Translations under genes and position numbers: made by a program
Notes under the pieces: generated by a model
Database searches by the model: none
Seen by the model: only the letters and a program-made list of their open reading frames with translations
What the model was told of the DNA's origin: nothing
Assembly: GCF_030418165.1 (NCBI RefSeq)
Contig: NZ_JAUHTQ010000009.1
Location: forward strand, 62,001-126,000
Reading direction: 5' to 3'
DNA from: Ureibacillus aquaedulcis
GTDB lineage: Bacteria; Bacillota; Bacilli; Bacillales_A; Planococcaceae
DNA length: 64,000 nt
In this document: positions 36,137-45,449 of the stretch, piece after piece
How positions within the stretch are numbered: position 1 is the first letter of the stretch
How the letters are laid out: each line of letters opens with the position of its first letter

Positions 36137-36628
36137 ATGGACGAATACGTAGTGGAAAAGGCTATTCAGGATATTTATCCAGATGACTTTGCTTGGTGTT
36201 ATGGATGCGGCAGATTGAATAAAGATGGTCATCACATTCGAACTGGTTGGCAAGGAGAACAGACTGTGACGTTCTTTGAACCCCATTCAAAATACATGGG
36301 GATTCCAGGATTTTTGTATGGCGGCGCCATTGCCTCTTTAATCGATTGCCATGGAACCGGGTCTGCTTCACTTGCATTGCACCGGAAAAATGGAAACGAA
36401 ATTGGTGATGGGTCAGTGCCGCCCCGCTTCGTAACGGCAAGCCTCAATGTAGAATTCCTGAAACCAACGCCCCAACATGTTACCTTAAAAGCAGTCGGGA
36501 CAGTAGAAGAAATTCATCCGAAACGATGGAAGGTTGCTACCGAGGTTTATGCCGAGGAGACACTTTGTGCTCGAGGTACAGTTGATCTAGTCGTTATGCC
36601 AAGTACTTTCCAAAAACAGAATGATTAG
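36137..36628 (+). CDS. Hotdog-fold thioesterase, PaaI-like
   Basis: 163 residues, one hotdog domain. GIPGFLYGGAIASLIDCHG carries the active-site acid/His region (D at IDCHG), with the beta strands NVEFLKPTPQ and KVATEVYAEETLCARGTVDLVV after it. N-terminal CYGCGRLN gives a possible zinc-binding pair, seen in some members. Acts on acyl-CoA thioesters in the cytoplasm. Confidence 0.82.
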   Translation: MDEYVVEKAIQDIYPDDFAWCYGCGRLNKDGHHIRTGWQGEQTVTFFEPHSKYMGIPGFLYGGAIASLIDCHGTGSASLALHRKNGNEIGDGSVPPRFVTASLNVEFLKPTPQHVTLKAVGTVEEIHPKRWKVATEVYAEETLCARGTVDLVVMPSTFQKQND

Positions 36629-36651
36629 CACTTATCGAACTTATATATACG

Positions 36652-36684
36652 AAACAAGTTAGCCTAATGCGGGTTAACTTGTTT
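36652..36684 (+). terminator. Terminator of the thioesterase gene
   Basis: 10-bp perfect stem AAACAAGTTA / TAACTTGTTT with a T run. Confidence 0.85.
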
Positions 36685-36981
36685 TATTTTTCCAAAGTGT
36701 TGCTACTCATAAAAAATAAAATAGGTACACTTCCTAAATAAAGAAATGCACCCTTTCCTAGCATCATATACTGATGATTTGATCGTCCTTTTACTTACGT
36801 CCTTGGACCAAACAACTGTATTACTGATATTTTTAGGAAACCGTTCCTAGAAGCTTGATTAATTAAATCACCAATAGATTGTTTTGCATTCTCCATTTGG
36901 ATAGTTGCCACAGAATCAGGAATAGAAGTAAGCATTCAAGTGTGTTCAAAAAAGAAAGGTAGCCATTTATCCATCACCTTA
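36685..36981. other. Intergenic region, possible short remnant
   Basis: A minus frame from 36935 to 36795 (46 codons, starting MLTSIPDSVATIQMENAKQSIG) looks somewhat protein-like but has no ribosome site and no known match by eye. Otherwise no gene, RNA or promoter seen. Confidence 0.3.
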
Positions 36982-37548
36982 TCACTCTATTCTTTGCCAC
37001 TCATTCTTATGAAGAGTGTAGTGATAATGTGCTTCATCTTCAATTTCCACCTCACCTAAAAACCTGAAACCGCATTTTTGAATGACTCTATTCGAACCTA
37101 GATTTCGCTTTAGCGCAACCGCATTTAAAAGTTCGACATTTGTATTCTCGAATAAATACTTGATCAACCCCTTGGCCGCCTTTGTTGTGTACCCTTTATT
37201 TCTGTAATGTTTTGAGATGGCATAAGCAATTTCTCTATTGGGGGCTGGTAGTTCTTCTTTGATGCCTGTATTGCAAAACCCAATAAATTCACCTGTTTCC
37301 TTTAATACGATTCCTAACCTCAGGTAAGTTTGTTCCTCTATATTGGGCACCGCAGTTAAAAATTTCTGGTTCAATGGTATTTCGTAATTTGTTACCCAGT
37401 CAAGTCGCTGCTCTCTTGTCGATTTAAAATCAGGCAGATATTCATAAACTTCCGGTTGGGAGGTAATTTCATAAATCGCATTTGCATCCTCCACTCTATA
37501 CTCCCGCAGTAAAATGTCTCCGCAATCTATAGTAAACAATTGATTCAA
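36982..37548 (-). CDS. GNAT N-acetyltransferase, RimJ/RimL type
   Basis: 188 residues. The acetyl-CoA pyrophosphate-binding stretch is ISKHYRNKGYTTKAAKGLIKYLF (Q/RxxGxG/A form), preceded by a beta-bulge strand and followed by NLGSNRVIQKCGFRFLGEVEIED, the RimJ/RimL signature end. Could acetylate ribosomal protein N termini or a small amine. Monocistronic. Confidence 0.85.
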   Translation of the reverse strand: MNQLFTIDCGDILLREYRVEDANAIYEITSQPEVYEYLPDFKSTREQRLDWVTNYEIPLNQKFLTAVPNIEEQTYLRLGIVLKETGEFIGFCNTGIKEELPAPNREIAYAISKHYRNKGYTTKAAKGLIKYLFENTNVELLNAVALKRNLGSNRVIQKCGFRFLGEVEIEDEAHYHYTLHKNEWQRIE

Positions 37549-37699
37549 GTCTCCATCTCCCAGTTCTCTTTTTCTATAAAATTATTCTCTAAAGAAAAGA
37601 AGATTCCTTCTTTCATCTAACCTTTCCTCTTTTGCCTATAAACTTAGTGCAGTACTTCTTTCTATTGATTTATTTCACAAATGATCCCTGTATAAAAAA

Positions 37700-37729
37700 G
37701 CGCATTTCTAATCAGAGAAAGAAATGCGT
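37700..37729 (-). terminator. Terminator of the membrane protein gene at 37772
   Basis: GACGCATTTC / GAAATGCGC stem with one mismatch and a T run on the minus strand. Confidence 0.75.
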
Positions 37730-37771
37730 CAACCTTCTTTGCACGGCATTAAACTCAACCCACTAATGTCG

Positions 37772-38449
37772 TTATGAGGCTCTTTTCGAGATTTTTCCGG
37801 TGTCCGACCAAACCATATATCCTAGCCAAATTAATGCTACTCCCATTGGTACCGCAAGTATTCGATCAAACGGGTGTGGAATGATTGCAGCCGCGAGCGT
37901 CACTACTGCACCAAAGGAAAGCAATGCACCTGCCGAACGTGGCAACACTCTTGCACGAAATGTTGAAACGCCAAGCAAGAGACCGCCAAGCATATAGAGC
38001 ACCCCGGCCACCGGAGCCAATACTGTGAAAATCCCCAGATTCACCTCACTTTTGTTTCCACCAAAGATCCCTACTATACCCTCGACAAATTTAGGAGCAT
38101 CATTTGTGATTAACGGCAAAACAAATGCTTCATTGAAACTGAAAATCATTGAAGTTAACCAAAACAGACTAAAGATGGCAAATCCAATTAGACCAAGCCA
38201 ACCGCTTTCTTTCACTTGTTTCGCATATATTCCGGTAATCCCCATCAGGCTGAAGAGGGACATAACCATGGTCAAGCACGCAACCATTACCCATTTGCTT
38301 GAGTTGACTGATGATAGGTTGTCTGCTGGATGGATGAACTGAATAAGGATGTATAGAATCCCAGCCATTATTGCAAATACGCCTAACCAACGGATAACTC
38401 CGGTTCCCGTAACTTTCCACTCTTCCTCTTTTGTGTGATTGATGTTCAT
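37772..38449 (-). CDS. Hypothetical membrane protein (six segments)
   Basis: 225 residues. Six hydrophobic segments separated by short loops, an N-terminal polar stretch (1-15) and a positively charged C terminus (KISKRAS). A Pro-Phe-Asp loop (IPHPFDRI) is the only notable feature. I do not recognise the family. Divergent from an AraC-type regulator over 93 bp, so it is a likely target of that regulator. Confidence 0.65.
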   Translation of the reverse strand: MNINHTKEEEWKVTGTGVIRWLGVFAIMAGILYILIQFIHPADNLSSVNSSKWVMVACLTMVMSLFSLMGITGIYAKQVKESGWLGLIGFAIFSLFWLTSMIFSFNEAFVLPLITNDAPKFVEGIVGIFGGNKSEVNLGIFTVLAPVAGVLYMLGGLLLGVSTFRARVLPRSAGALLSFGAVVTLAAAIIPHPFDRILAVPMGVALIWLGYMVWSDTGKISKRAS

Positions 38450-38542
38450 GTGTGAACCTCCTTCAAAATAATTAAAACTTTCCAGCCTGCATATGTTAAA
38501 CTATAGGAAATTTATAGAAAATACTTGGTATAAGGTGATAAG

Positions 38543-39412
38543 ATGGAACATTATGAAGTCATTGAAAAGGCATTGCTCTATATTGATGATCATTTAGAGG
38601 AATCGCTGACATTGGATTCTGTTGCAAGTAGATTCAACCTTTCAAAATACTATTTTCATAGACTTTTTTCTGCAATGATGAATTGTTCTTTAAACCAATA
38701 CATACTATCCAGAAGATTAAATGCATCCCTAAAATTAGTTCAAGACGAAAACCTATCCTTGACCGATATTGCCTATCAACTTAACTTTGGCACTCCATCG
38801 TCCTTCACCCGCGCATTTAAACGGCAATACGGTATTGCCCCAAGCATGATTAGGGATAAAAATGAAACACTCCCTCTAGCACCAGTTCCATCAGTGGTTA
38901 AGAGACCGATAAAAAACATCAATGGTGATATTGTTTCCGATTTTACTCTTAAAGAATTCGAAGCTGTTCGATTATGCGGGATTGCATTTGAAGTTGATTT
39001 GGCAACTGAAGATTACAAGGCGAAAATTCGCTCTCATTCCAAAATGCTTTTAAACCATATAGATAAAGATATCAATGGCTCCTGCTATGTCGTCTATTCA
39101 AACTGTCAACCGAACTCAACTCGATTCAAGGTTTTGTTTGGAGTTCCATATGATATCCAAATCGACAAACCCTATTACTTTACTGTGGATGTTCCGCAAA
39201 TCTTTTGTGCCAGGTTCAAATATTTTGGCGATCTACTCGACATAGGAAATGTTCTTATTACTGACTTTGCTAGGTTCTTGAAAATTTCAAAACAGGAATC
39301 GGAGAATTCCGATATCGAGCTTATTCAAGCTTTTGAGGATATTCACCATCTTGATTCCGCTTATCACATATACGTACCAATCAAAAAACAGCCCATTGAT
39401 TCAGATTGTTGA
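38543..39412 (+). CDS. AraC-family regulator with GyrI-like effector domain
   Basis: 289 residues. N-terminal double HTH (about 1-105: SVASRFNLSKYYFHRLFSAMMNCSLNQYI, DIAYQLNFGTPSSFTRAFKRQYG), then a C-terminal GyrI-like/BacR effector domain (about 140-285) that binds small hydrophobic drugs in related proteins. AAGGTG precedes the ATG. Presumed to sense a drug and to control the divergent membrane protein gene. Confidence 0.85.
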   Translation: MEHYEVIEKALLYIDDHLEESLTLDSVASRFNLSKYYFHRLFSAMMNCSLNQYILSRRLNASLKLVQDENLSLTDIAYQLNFGTPSSFTRAFKRQYGIAPSMIRDKNETLPLAPVPSVVKRPIKNINGDIVSDFTLKEFEAVRLCGIAFEVDLATEDYKAKIRSHSKMLLNHIDKDINGSCYVVYSNCQPNSTRFKVLFGVPYDIQIDKPYYFTVDVPQIFCARFKYFGDLLDIGNVLITDFARFLKISKQESENSDIELIQAFEDIHHLDSAYHIYVPIKKQPIDSDC

Positions 39413-39605
39413 TCCCTTTTGCCTTTTAATACACCTCCAATTCGCAAAAGTAATATTCTTTACTGTTAAAGAAAGGATACCACCATAGGTTCAAATGGAC
39501 TTTCCAAATCTTGCTGTAATTTGCTTTGGGATTTCAAAGGCCGTAATCTGCGATGCAAGAAGCGCCTTTTTATAAAATTTGACTATTTAAACCTTAAATA
39601 AAAAA

Positions 39606-39629
39606 ACACATCTCCATAAGAAATGCGTG
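39606..39629 (-). terminator. Weak terminator after the phosphatase gene
   Basis: Imperfect stem (CACGCATTTC against GAGATGTG) with a T run on the minus strand. Confidence 0.45.
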
Positions 39630-39644
39630 CACTAGTTTATTGAG

Positions 39645-40211
39645 TTATTCCCAAATTCTATGTACTGTTAGAAGCTTTTTCCCTAAAAGTTCCAACTTAT
39701 ATATATCGGGTTTAGAAGTGCTCTTCCAGAACTCGTATCCATAATCCTTATTGAAATGATTCATAATACTGGTCATTACATTTCCGTGAGTACCTATAAG
39801 AATCGTTTTTCCCTGGTAGTGGTTCAAAAGATCATTGATAACAGGGATAGCTCGATCTTGCACATCTTTAATTGACTCTCCTTCTTCCAAATGAAAATCA
39901 ATATCTTCATAGGATGTTTTTATTGCTTGTTGTATTTCTTCTTCCGACAATTTAAAAGCACCTTTTAACTGTCTTTCCCTCAATTCTTCAAATATCTTTA
40001 TATCTAAACCCTTACTATTCGCAATTCCTTCAATGGTTTGCAGCGCTCTTGTATAAGGGCTGGAAACAATTAAATCAATATCCTTATTATTCATAAGATC
40101 AGTAATTTTTTCTGCATCCAGCTCACCTTGTCGGGACAGTTTTCTTGTTCGCTCCTGCCCAATAACAAATGGCGATTTTGCGTGTCTTATCATATAAATA
40201 GTCGTATTCAT
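39645..40211 (-). CDS. Histidine phosphatase family protein (copy 1)
   Basis: 188 residues from ATG 40211 (GGTGGGGAG precedes it). The phospho-histidine signature is MIRHAKSP at the N terminus, and the second-half His motif is IGTHGNVMTSIM, with SSPYTRALQT between. RHA replaces the usual RHG, common in this clade. Substrate unknown. It is adjacent to a methyltransferase gene (its stop is about 22 bp before), possibly one operon. A second copy occurs at 44667. Confidence 0.86.
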   Translation of the reverse strand: MNTTIYMIRHAKSPFVIGQERTRKLSRQGELDAEKITDLMNNKDIDLIVSSPYTRALQTIEGIANSKGLDIKIFEELRERQLKGAFKLSEEEIQQAIKTSYEDIDFHLEEGESIKDVQDRAIPVINDLLNHYQGKTILIGTHGNVMTSIMNHFNKDYGYEFWKSTSKPDIYKLELLGKKLLTVHRIWE

Positions 40212-40232
40212 AACTGCTTTCTCCCCACCCAT

Positions 40233-41009
40233 TTATTTAACTGCTTTCCAAATTGTCCATCTATCTCTTTCCACTATGTTAGCTTCTGTCGAGATTGCTT
40301 CATCTATATAGTTAATTAATACGTTTAATTCCGAGTCGTTCAATTCGTGTAAAATACTTCTGCCTGTTCTCTCACTCAGGTCGTTTAGTAATTCTTGCTT
40401 ATTTTCATACACTTTTCTTGTTTCCCACAACTTAACTTCTTGAATTTCCCTAAACCCAACTTCCGACAGTGTTTTTAATACAAATTGGCTGTTATATCTG
40501 CGACCGATCTCTTTCTCAATTAATTTCGGGAACAGCTCAAAAAAATAACCCCTAATATGCCGATCATTCCCTTTTAATAGGCAATCTTCTGGTGTACGGT
40601 CTTGAACAATATAAATTCCCTTGTCCTCCAACAGTCTATAGGCCTCTTCAAAGCATTTTTGCAAATCTTGTATATGATGTATTAGGGCTCTTTCAAGAAG
40701 TAAATTGTAATCGTTGCTTTTTAAGCCTGTATGAAGAGCATCGCCTTGTTTAAATGATATGTTTTGATATTCCTTACAGTTCTCTCTTGCGGCTTTCAGA
40801 ATTTCTTCTGAAAAATCGACGCCAGTAACAGATATTGCTCCCATATCAGATAGTGCCTTTGAATAAATTCCTCCACCACATCCTATATCCAATGCTTTGG
40901 AAATATTGTTGAACTGTATCAAATCCTTTATAGCGTTCACCCACGAACTATCAGCTTTTCGAGTTGAAAAAGTCTTGCGGTTTTTTGCATTGTGAAAATC
41001 AATTCCCAT
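40233..41009 (-). CDS. Class I SAM-dependent methyltransferase
   Basis: 258 residues. Motif I ALDIGCGGGIYSKAL (about 38-52), motif II-like acidic end VTGVDFSEEILKAA, and post-motif I GDALHTGL. The N terminus reads GIDFHNAKNRKTFSTRKAD, a stretch I do not recognise. The gene ends just before the phosphatase start. Target unknown; small-molecule methylation is more likely than RNA. Confidence 0.82.
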   Translation of the reverse strand: MGIDFHNAKNRKTFSTRKADSSWVNAIKDLIQFNNISKALDIGCGGGIYSKALSDMGAISVTGVDFSEEILKAARENCKEYQNISFKQGDALHTGLKSNDYNLLLERALIHHIQDLQKCFEEAYRLLEDKGIYIVQDRTPEDCLLKGNDRHIRGYFFELFPKLIEKEIGRRYNSQFVLKTLSEVGFREIQEVKLWETRKVYENKQELLNDLSERTGRSILHELNDSELNVLINYIDEAISTEANIVERDRWTIWKAVK

Positions 41010-41214
41010 CTAAAATTCCCCCATTTCAACTTCAATTTGTTACAGCAGGAAGGTTTAATTACACTTGCATTCACCTATTCGAATTACCTTTTATTTCCAA
41101 TTCTACATCAATAGTTCCATAAGTAAATTTTTAAATAATTATAAATAGACATAAGTTTACTTTATAGACCGCTATTACTTATTAATAAACTGGTCCAACC
41201 TTAAAACAAAAAAA

Positions 41215-41234
41215 CCCCGTCTATTCACACGGGA
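41215..41234 (-). terminator. Terminator of the lipoprotein gene
   Basis: Short stem ATCCCGTG / CGGGGT-type with a long T run on the minus strand. Confidence 0.65.
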
Positions 41235-41281
41235 TTTAAACTAACTTTTTTTTAATCGTTTTTTATGTTCATTTTAAACTT

Positions 41282-41629
41282 CTACTCATATAAAATAATC
41301 TGTTTAGCTTCTACTTTTCTACTAATTTCACTAGGCTCCATTGTTTTGGGTTCTTTAAGTGTTACCTGGATAGTATTGCCTTCGCGGAAGTCTTCAACAC
41401 TTAAATTTTCTCTACTTTGGTTTCTCAGAGTAGTATTCTCTGTAATTTGGACTATGCATAAATAACCAACATCCGTGGAGTAATCCCCATTTTCCCTAAC
41501 GGCATCCGAACATTCAACAAAGAATATATTTTCTTCGATTTTTGTAAGCTCTCCGTATATTGAAGTTGTTTCCGAACAACCTGTTAGTATAAATACAAGA
41601 AAAAATAGAATGCCTGCAAGATCCTTCAA
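41282..41629 (-). CDS. Small lipoprotein of unknown function
   Basis: 115 residues. N-terminal signal with lipobox LTGC (Cys near residue 18), so it is acylated and anchored outside the cell membrane. The mature part is a single small beta-rich domain (VQITENTTL, FREGNTIQVTLKEP) reminiscent of the DUF3221 fold of Bacillus lipoproteins. Followed by the terminator at 41215. Confidence 0.7.
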   Translation of the reverse strand: MKDLAGILFFLVFILTGCSETTSIYGELTKIEENIFFVECSDAVRENGDYSTDVGYLCIVQITENTTLRNQSRENLSVEDFREGNTIQVTLKEPKTMEPSEISRKVEAKQIILYE

Positions 41630-41659
41630 ATTAGCATCCCCCCTTCATTTCGTTTGAAT

Positions 41660-42253
41660 CTATTTACACTTAAGGAATGATAGTGTTTCTCCAAATGTAT
41701 GCCGAGCTGATTCTTCATTGTATTTAGAAGAGTATGGATCACTAAATCCGTGTTCCCCTTCACAGGTATGAACTTTTATATTTGGTTTATTTAAATTGTA
41801 AACTAATTCATCTACATTAAATGAATTTTCCACTTTCGGAAAAAACAGCAATACTGGGCATTTTGGCTTTAAATCGGCAAAGTCCCGAATCCGCGATCCA
41901 TAGTAGCCAACAATGCCATCAATCCCATCTTCCTGACTACACAACCAAGCAACCGTTGCCCCTATACTGAATCCCATGATATAAATTTTTGTATATTGCT
42001 TTTGCAGAGTTAATAATAATGTTTTTACTTTATGTAATGCATTTGTGAAACCCACACTCTTCACAAAATTATGGTAAGCCTCTTGCTCTTGGGCATAATC
42101 ATAGGGGTTACCTTGTTCTAATAGATCGGGACAAATGACATCAAAGTCTTGTTCTGCCAATAATTCACAAACATACACCATATGTTGGTTGATTCCATAT
42201 ATTTCATGGAGGACAAGTACTAATTTTTCGGATTTTTTGTTTATCCTCAACAT
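41660..42253 (-). CDS. Dienelactone hydrolase-type alpha/beta hydrolase
   Basis: 197 residues. LVLVLHEIYGINQHMV carries the DLH Glu (HEIYG) and the oxyanion region; the nucleophile elbow is GFSIGATVAW with Ser where true DLH has Cys; the His is in EGEHGFSDP. Thus a Ser-type relative, probably an esterase. It is 30 bp upstream of the lipoprotein gene on the same strand, so possibly co-transcribed. Confidence 0.82.
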   Translation of the reverse strand: MLRINKKSEKLVLVLHEIYGINQHMVYVCELLAEQDFDVICPDLLEQGNPYDYAQEQEAYHNFVKSVGFTNALHKVKTLLLTLQKQYTKIYIMGFSIGATVAWLCSQEDGIDGIVGYYGSRIRDFADLKPKCPVLLFFPKVENSFNVDELVYNLNKPNIKVHTCEGEHGFSDPYSSKYNEESARHTFGETLSFLKCK

Positions 42254-42494
42254 CCTATTCCCCCTACTGATTTTTCATTGTACTACCCAGTTTAACAAGA
42301 TGAGCGGTCATAAAAAAGTGCTCCTACTAGTGTGTCCCGGTTTTCTCAACACACTATTAAGGATAATGCTAATAAAGAAACAAAATTAAACCATTACCGA
42401 TTATTGCTATGGCAACAAGTACCTGAATTTTTAAGTTCATTTTAGCCAAAATATTAAGGCAGTGAACAAAAACTTGAAAGAGAAGGTGATGTAG

Positions 42495-42665
42495 ATGAAG
42501 GCAAACATGAGTAAAATTTTACCGATTTTTGCTTCAGTGGGAGTTGGAATCGCTGCTTATCAGATGTTAAGTGGAAATGGCGGCAAATCGACTAATATGA
42601 TGCCAGTTGTCTCTAATATGCTGGGAATGGGAACTGGGACGCAGGGACAAAATCAGCAACAGTAA
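42495..42665 (+). CDS. Short membrane protein (56 residues), YrzQ/DUF3918-like
   Basis: A 56-codon gene too short for ordinary gene callers. ATG 42495 has AGAAGGTGAT 7-10 bp upstream. It reads MKANMSKILPIFASVGVG, a hydrophobic helix to IAAYQMLSG, then a polar Gly/Asn/Gln-rich tail. The membrane helix with AYxMxSG resembles the small YrzQ-like proteins of Bacillus. Followed by a strong terminator at 42786. Function unknown. Confidence 0.65.
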   Translation: MKANMSKILPIFASVGVGIAAYQMLSGNGGKSTNMMPVVSNMLGMGTGTQGQNQQQ

Positions 42666-42785
42666 CACTTAGAAATAAGGGTTTTTCATCTTAAGTATTT
42701 CCTTCTTACTCAAAAACAAACCCCGTTAAAGATGCCTACAGGGAAGTTTTGATTTATACAAGCCTTTGCATGAATAACGCTTTAT

Positions 42786-42814
42786 ACAGTGGGAAAGTAT
42801 TCATTTCCCACTGT
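42786..42814. terminator. Bidirectional terminator
   Basis: 11-bp perfect stem ACAGTGGGAAA / TTTCCCACTGT, between the small plus gene and the membrane protein gene. Confidence 0.85.
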
Positions 42815-42883
42815 TATTATTTTTAGTCATAAAAATATTAAGTTTATTATCGAATTAGTCTATTTGTTGGCTCTACAACTTTT

Positions 42884-43735
42884 CTAATCGATTTCGTTTA
42901 CTAACACCGCACTACTTGGAGCAACAATTGCTTCAATTCCCTCTGCTATGTAACTAACGAGAATTGATTGGTTGTTTCTGGCCAGATGGAATGTATCCGA
43001 ACTAAAAACGAATTCTCCGCTCTCATCCAAAACCGGTGAATAGGTAATCATATAATGGTATTTTATGTCCCTGGCATCGCTTGGCATATCCGGTTCAGGG
43101 TTGTAATCCTCCGGAGCATCCGTTGTGACGTATCTAAAAGCAAATTGGATGTCATTGTCTTTTACTTTCTTGAAAAGGTCATATTTGATTTCTTGCGTAT
43201 CCATACCATCGAAGTAGGTCGTTACTTTTTGTTTATTGGTAAGGGGCAGATAAGGAACCGCTGCTTTTGCCAATTGGGTAACCTTTATTCTATTAATTTC
43301 TTTGCCTGATTTATTATAGATCAACAGCGTTTTGTCCATATTCCCCATTAAATCGTCAATATTTCCAACTAAAAGATGATTATCAAATGTTAAAAACACA
43401 TTATCTCTTTGCAACTCCACGCTATAATCATTTTCAACAATTTCCATCTCCTTATTTATTAGATGATCTTCAAGGACATATTTTAATTTTCCAAAACCCA
43501 ACTGCGGAATGATTGCTGCAATTATCATGGTTAAAATGAGTAATCCGACTTTATTGCCTAAACTAATTTTGTTAAAAAGAAATATGATCGGAATTCCTAT
43601 AAGGAAAGTAACGATCAGTAATTCGACATAAGCAAAAAAAGCAGCTAACCCTATCCCACTTTCTTCGTAAGTATTTATATATACCAGCATACCAAGCAGA
43701 AGTATGGCGATTACACGTATCAATTGGTTTTTCAT
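42884..43735 (-). CDS. Membrane-anchored protein with a large extracellular domain, unknown
   Basis: 283 residues. Three hydrophobic segments in the first 90 residues, then a soluble beta-rich domain (about 100-283). Asp/Glu-rich, no catalytic motif recognised. Topology suggests the C-terminal part is outside the cell. Starts with a plausible ATG; GGTAAGG upstream is weak. Not recognised. Confidence 0.6.
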   Translation of the reverse strand: MKNQLIRVIAILLLGMLVYINTYEESGIGLAAFFAYVELLIVTFLIGIPIIFLFNKISLGNKVGLLILTMIIAAIIPQLGFGKLKYVLEDHLINKEMEIVENDYSVELQRDNVFLTFDNHLLVGNIDDLMGNMDKTLLIYNKSGKEINRIKVTQLAKAAVPYLPLTNKQKVTTYFDGMDTQEIKYDLFKKVKDNDIQFAFRYVTTDAPEDYNPEPDMPSDARDIKYHYMITYSPVLDESGEFVFSSDTFHLARNNQSILVSYIAEGIEAIVAPSSAVLVNEID

Positions 43736-43984
43736 CCCTTACCTCTTTCCTATTAGGTGTATAAGAATTCTCGAGTCCAAAAAAAACACTCCCTATCATT
43801 TTCTCTAACCACCCCATATTTTAACATAAATAACCAATTCGAGATTGATTACTCCACTCACGGCGCCTATCAAAAAGAACACTCTTGATAGATGGTGCTT
43901 AGAAAAAAATGAAGCATATGAGGAATGAAAAAAGCCAATATTTCAATAATAAGGAGTAATTTCAATTTAGGAAGGGGAATTTCG

Positions 43985-44626
43985 ATGAATAGATTATTGC
44001 TGACGGGTCTCATTTTGCTCGTTTTCCCAATTTTCGCGATAGGAACATCCAGTGCCTCTGCCTCACCACAGGTTCCGGCCATTAGTCAGGCTGAGGTAAA
44101 GTTCGAAAATGACTTCAGGAGGCTTTGGTTTGACCATGTATTGTGGACAAGTAATTATATTACAAGTGCCACAACAGCAGATGCCGAGGATCAAGAACAG
44201 GTACTGGCCAGGCTGCTGAAAAATCAGGAGGATATCGGGAATGCCATTAAGCCGGTTTACGGAGAAAAAGCCGGGAACAAACTGACGGAGTTGCTTAAGG
44301 AGCATATTGTTCTGGCGGGAAAAATCGTTGATGCGGCTAAAAACGGAGATGAAGCCTCCGTAGATCAACTAAACAAAGAATGGTATGAAAATGCTGATGA
44401 AATAGCAGCTTTTCTCAGTGGTGCCAACCCGAATCTAAAGAATGAAGAATTGAAAAATCTGCTCCATAGGCATCTGGAATTGGTGGCGAATGACCTATCT
44501 GCAAGCTTGAATAAAGATTGGGACGCGAGAATTACTTCAATTGATGAAGGTGTTACACATATCACCCTATTCGCAGATACTATTTCCGAGGCAGTTGTAA
44601 AGCAGTTTCCGGATAAATTTAAATAA
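43985..44626 (+). CDS. Secreted helical protein of unknown function
   Basis: 213 residues from ATG 43985, where AGGAAGGGG is correctly placed; an upstream frame adds a leader without support. A cleavable signal peptide (about 1-26, ending ASAS) is followed by four to six long amphipathic helices (for example VLARLLKNQEDIGNAIKPVYG, LLKEHIVLAGKIVDAAKNGDEASVDQLNKEWY). A conserved His at LLKEHIVLAG and another at LLHRHLELV suggest metal or lipid binding. Such proteins are sometimes mislabelled as glycosyltransferase. Function unknown. Confidence 0.72.
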   Translation: MNRLLLTGLILLVFPIFAIGTSSASASPQVPAISQAEVKFENDFRRLWFDHVLWTSNYITSATTADAEDQEQVLARLLKNQEDIGNAIKPVYGEKAGNKLTELLKEHIVLAGKIVDAAKNGDEASVDQLNKEWYENADEIAAFLSGANPNLKNEELKNLLHRHLELVANDLSASLNKDWDARITSIDEGVTHITLFADTISEAVVKQFPDKFK

Positions 44627-44634
44627 TCATCATA

Positions 44635-44663
44635 AGAATCTCCTGCAATCTGTTGGAGATTCT
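44635..44663. terminator. Bidirectional terminator
   Basis: 9-bp perfect stem AGAATCTCC / GGAGATTCT between convergent genes. Confidence 0.8.
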
Positions 44664-44666
44664 TTA

Positions 44667-45224
44667 CTACGAGGAATACCCCTCTTGCCATAAACGTTCC
44701 ATTTGCACCACATTGTTTTTGCAAGTTAATACAAACACATCCGGATTACTAAGACGTTTCCAATGCTCAAAATCAAAACCGTGATCATAATTCTTCAGCA
44801 GTAGCGACATTAAATTTCCGTGGGTAACAATGATTGTGTTTTCAGATTCACTTTTAAACACTTCATCCACAACATTTACGATTCGTTTCATGGCTTCTTT
44901 GCTCGACTCTCCACCTTCAAATTTCAATTCCAGATCATCGAAAGTGGCTCTAAGTTTCTCAAGCCAATCAGGTAAATCCTGTGTACTGAGTATGCGTTCC
45001 GACAAACGGTTATCAAGCTCTATTTTTATATTCGTTTCCTTACTTAAAGGTTCCACTGATTGAATAGCACGTAAAAAAGGACTCGAAACTATTCGGTCAA
45101 TTTCAGCAGTTAATAGAAAGTTGGATAAATATTTTGCTTGTGTAAATCCTTTTTCTGTTAGTGATGCGTCGTGAGCTTGCCCCTGTGCTTCACAATGTCT
45201 CACAATATAGATCCTTTTGTTCAT
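44667..45224 (-). CDS. Histidine phosphatase family protein (copy 2)
   Basis: 185 residues. YIVRHCEAQGQ (RHC replaces RHG), SSPFLRAIQSVEP and VTHGNLMSLLL mark the fold. Clear paralog of the copy at 39645 (shared LSERILST / LRERQLKG stretch and FEHWKRLSNPDVF / FWKSTSKPDIY). No cotranscribed partner. Confidence 0.85.
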   Translation of the reverse strand: MNKRIYIVRHCEAQGQAHDASLTEKGFTQAKYLSNFLLTAEIDRIVSSPFLRAIQSVEPLSKETNIKIELDNRLSERILSTQDLPDWLEKLRATFDDLELKFEGGESSKEAMKRIVNVVDEVFKSESENTIIVTHGNLMSLLLKNYDHGFDFEHWKRLSNPDVFVLTCKNNVVQMERLWQEGYSS

Positions 45225-45449
45225 ACAAATTCCCCCAAGGTTTTGCTGAATTCATCACCCAAAAGTATAAAATGATCATCCAGACAGATAATATACAACA
45301 GATAAATTAAAGAAAAGAGATTTAGTGATGGATATCAGCTTAGATTTTTTTCCAGCATAATAATGTGAGAGCGTGAATAATACTCTTGATTTATCTCCGA
45401 AGTAGATATCTCCTGATAAAAATTCACAAATCAAAATAGAGGTGTAACT

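Noticed and set aside
36795-36935. 46-codon minus frame MLTSIPDSVATIQMENA
   Set aside because: No ribosome site and no recognisable family; kept only as a possible remnant in the intergenic entry.
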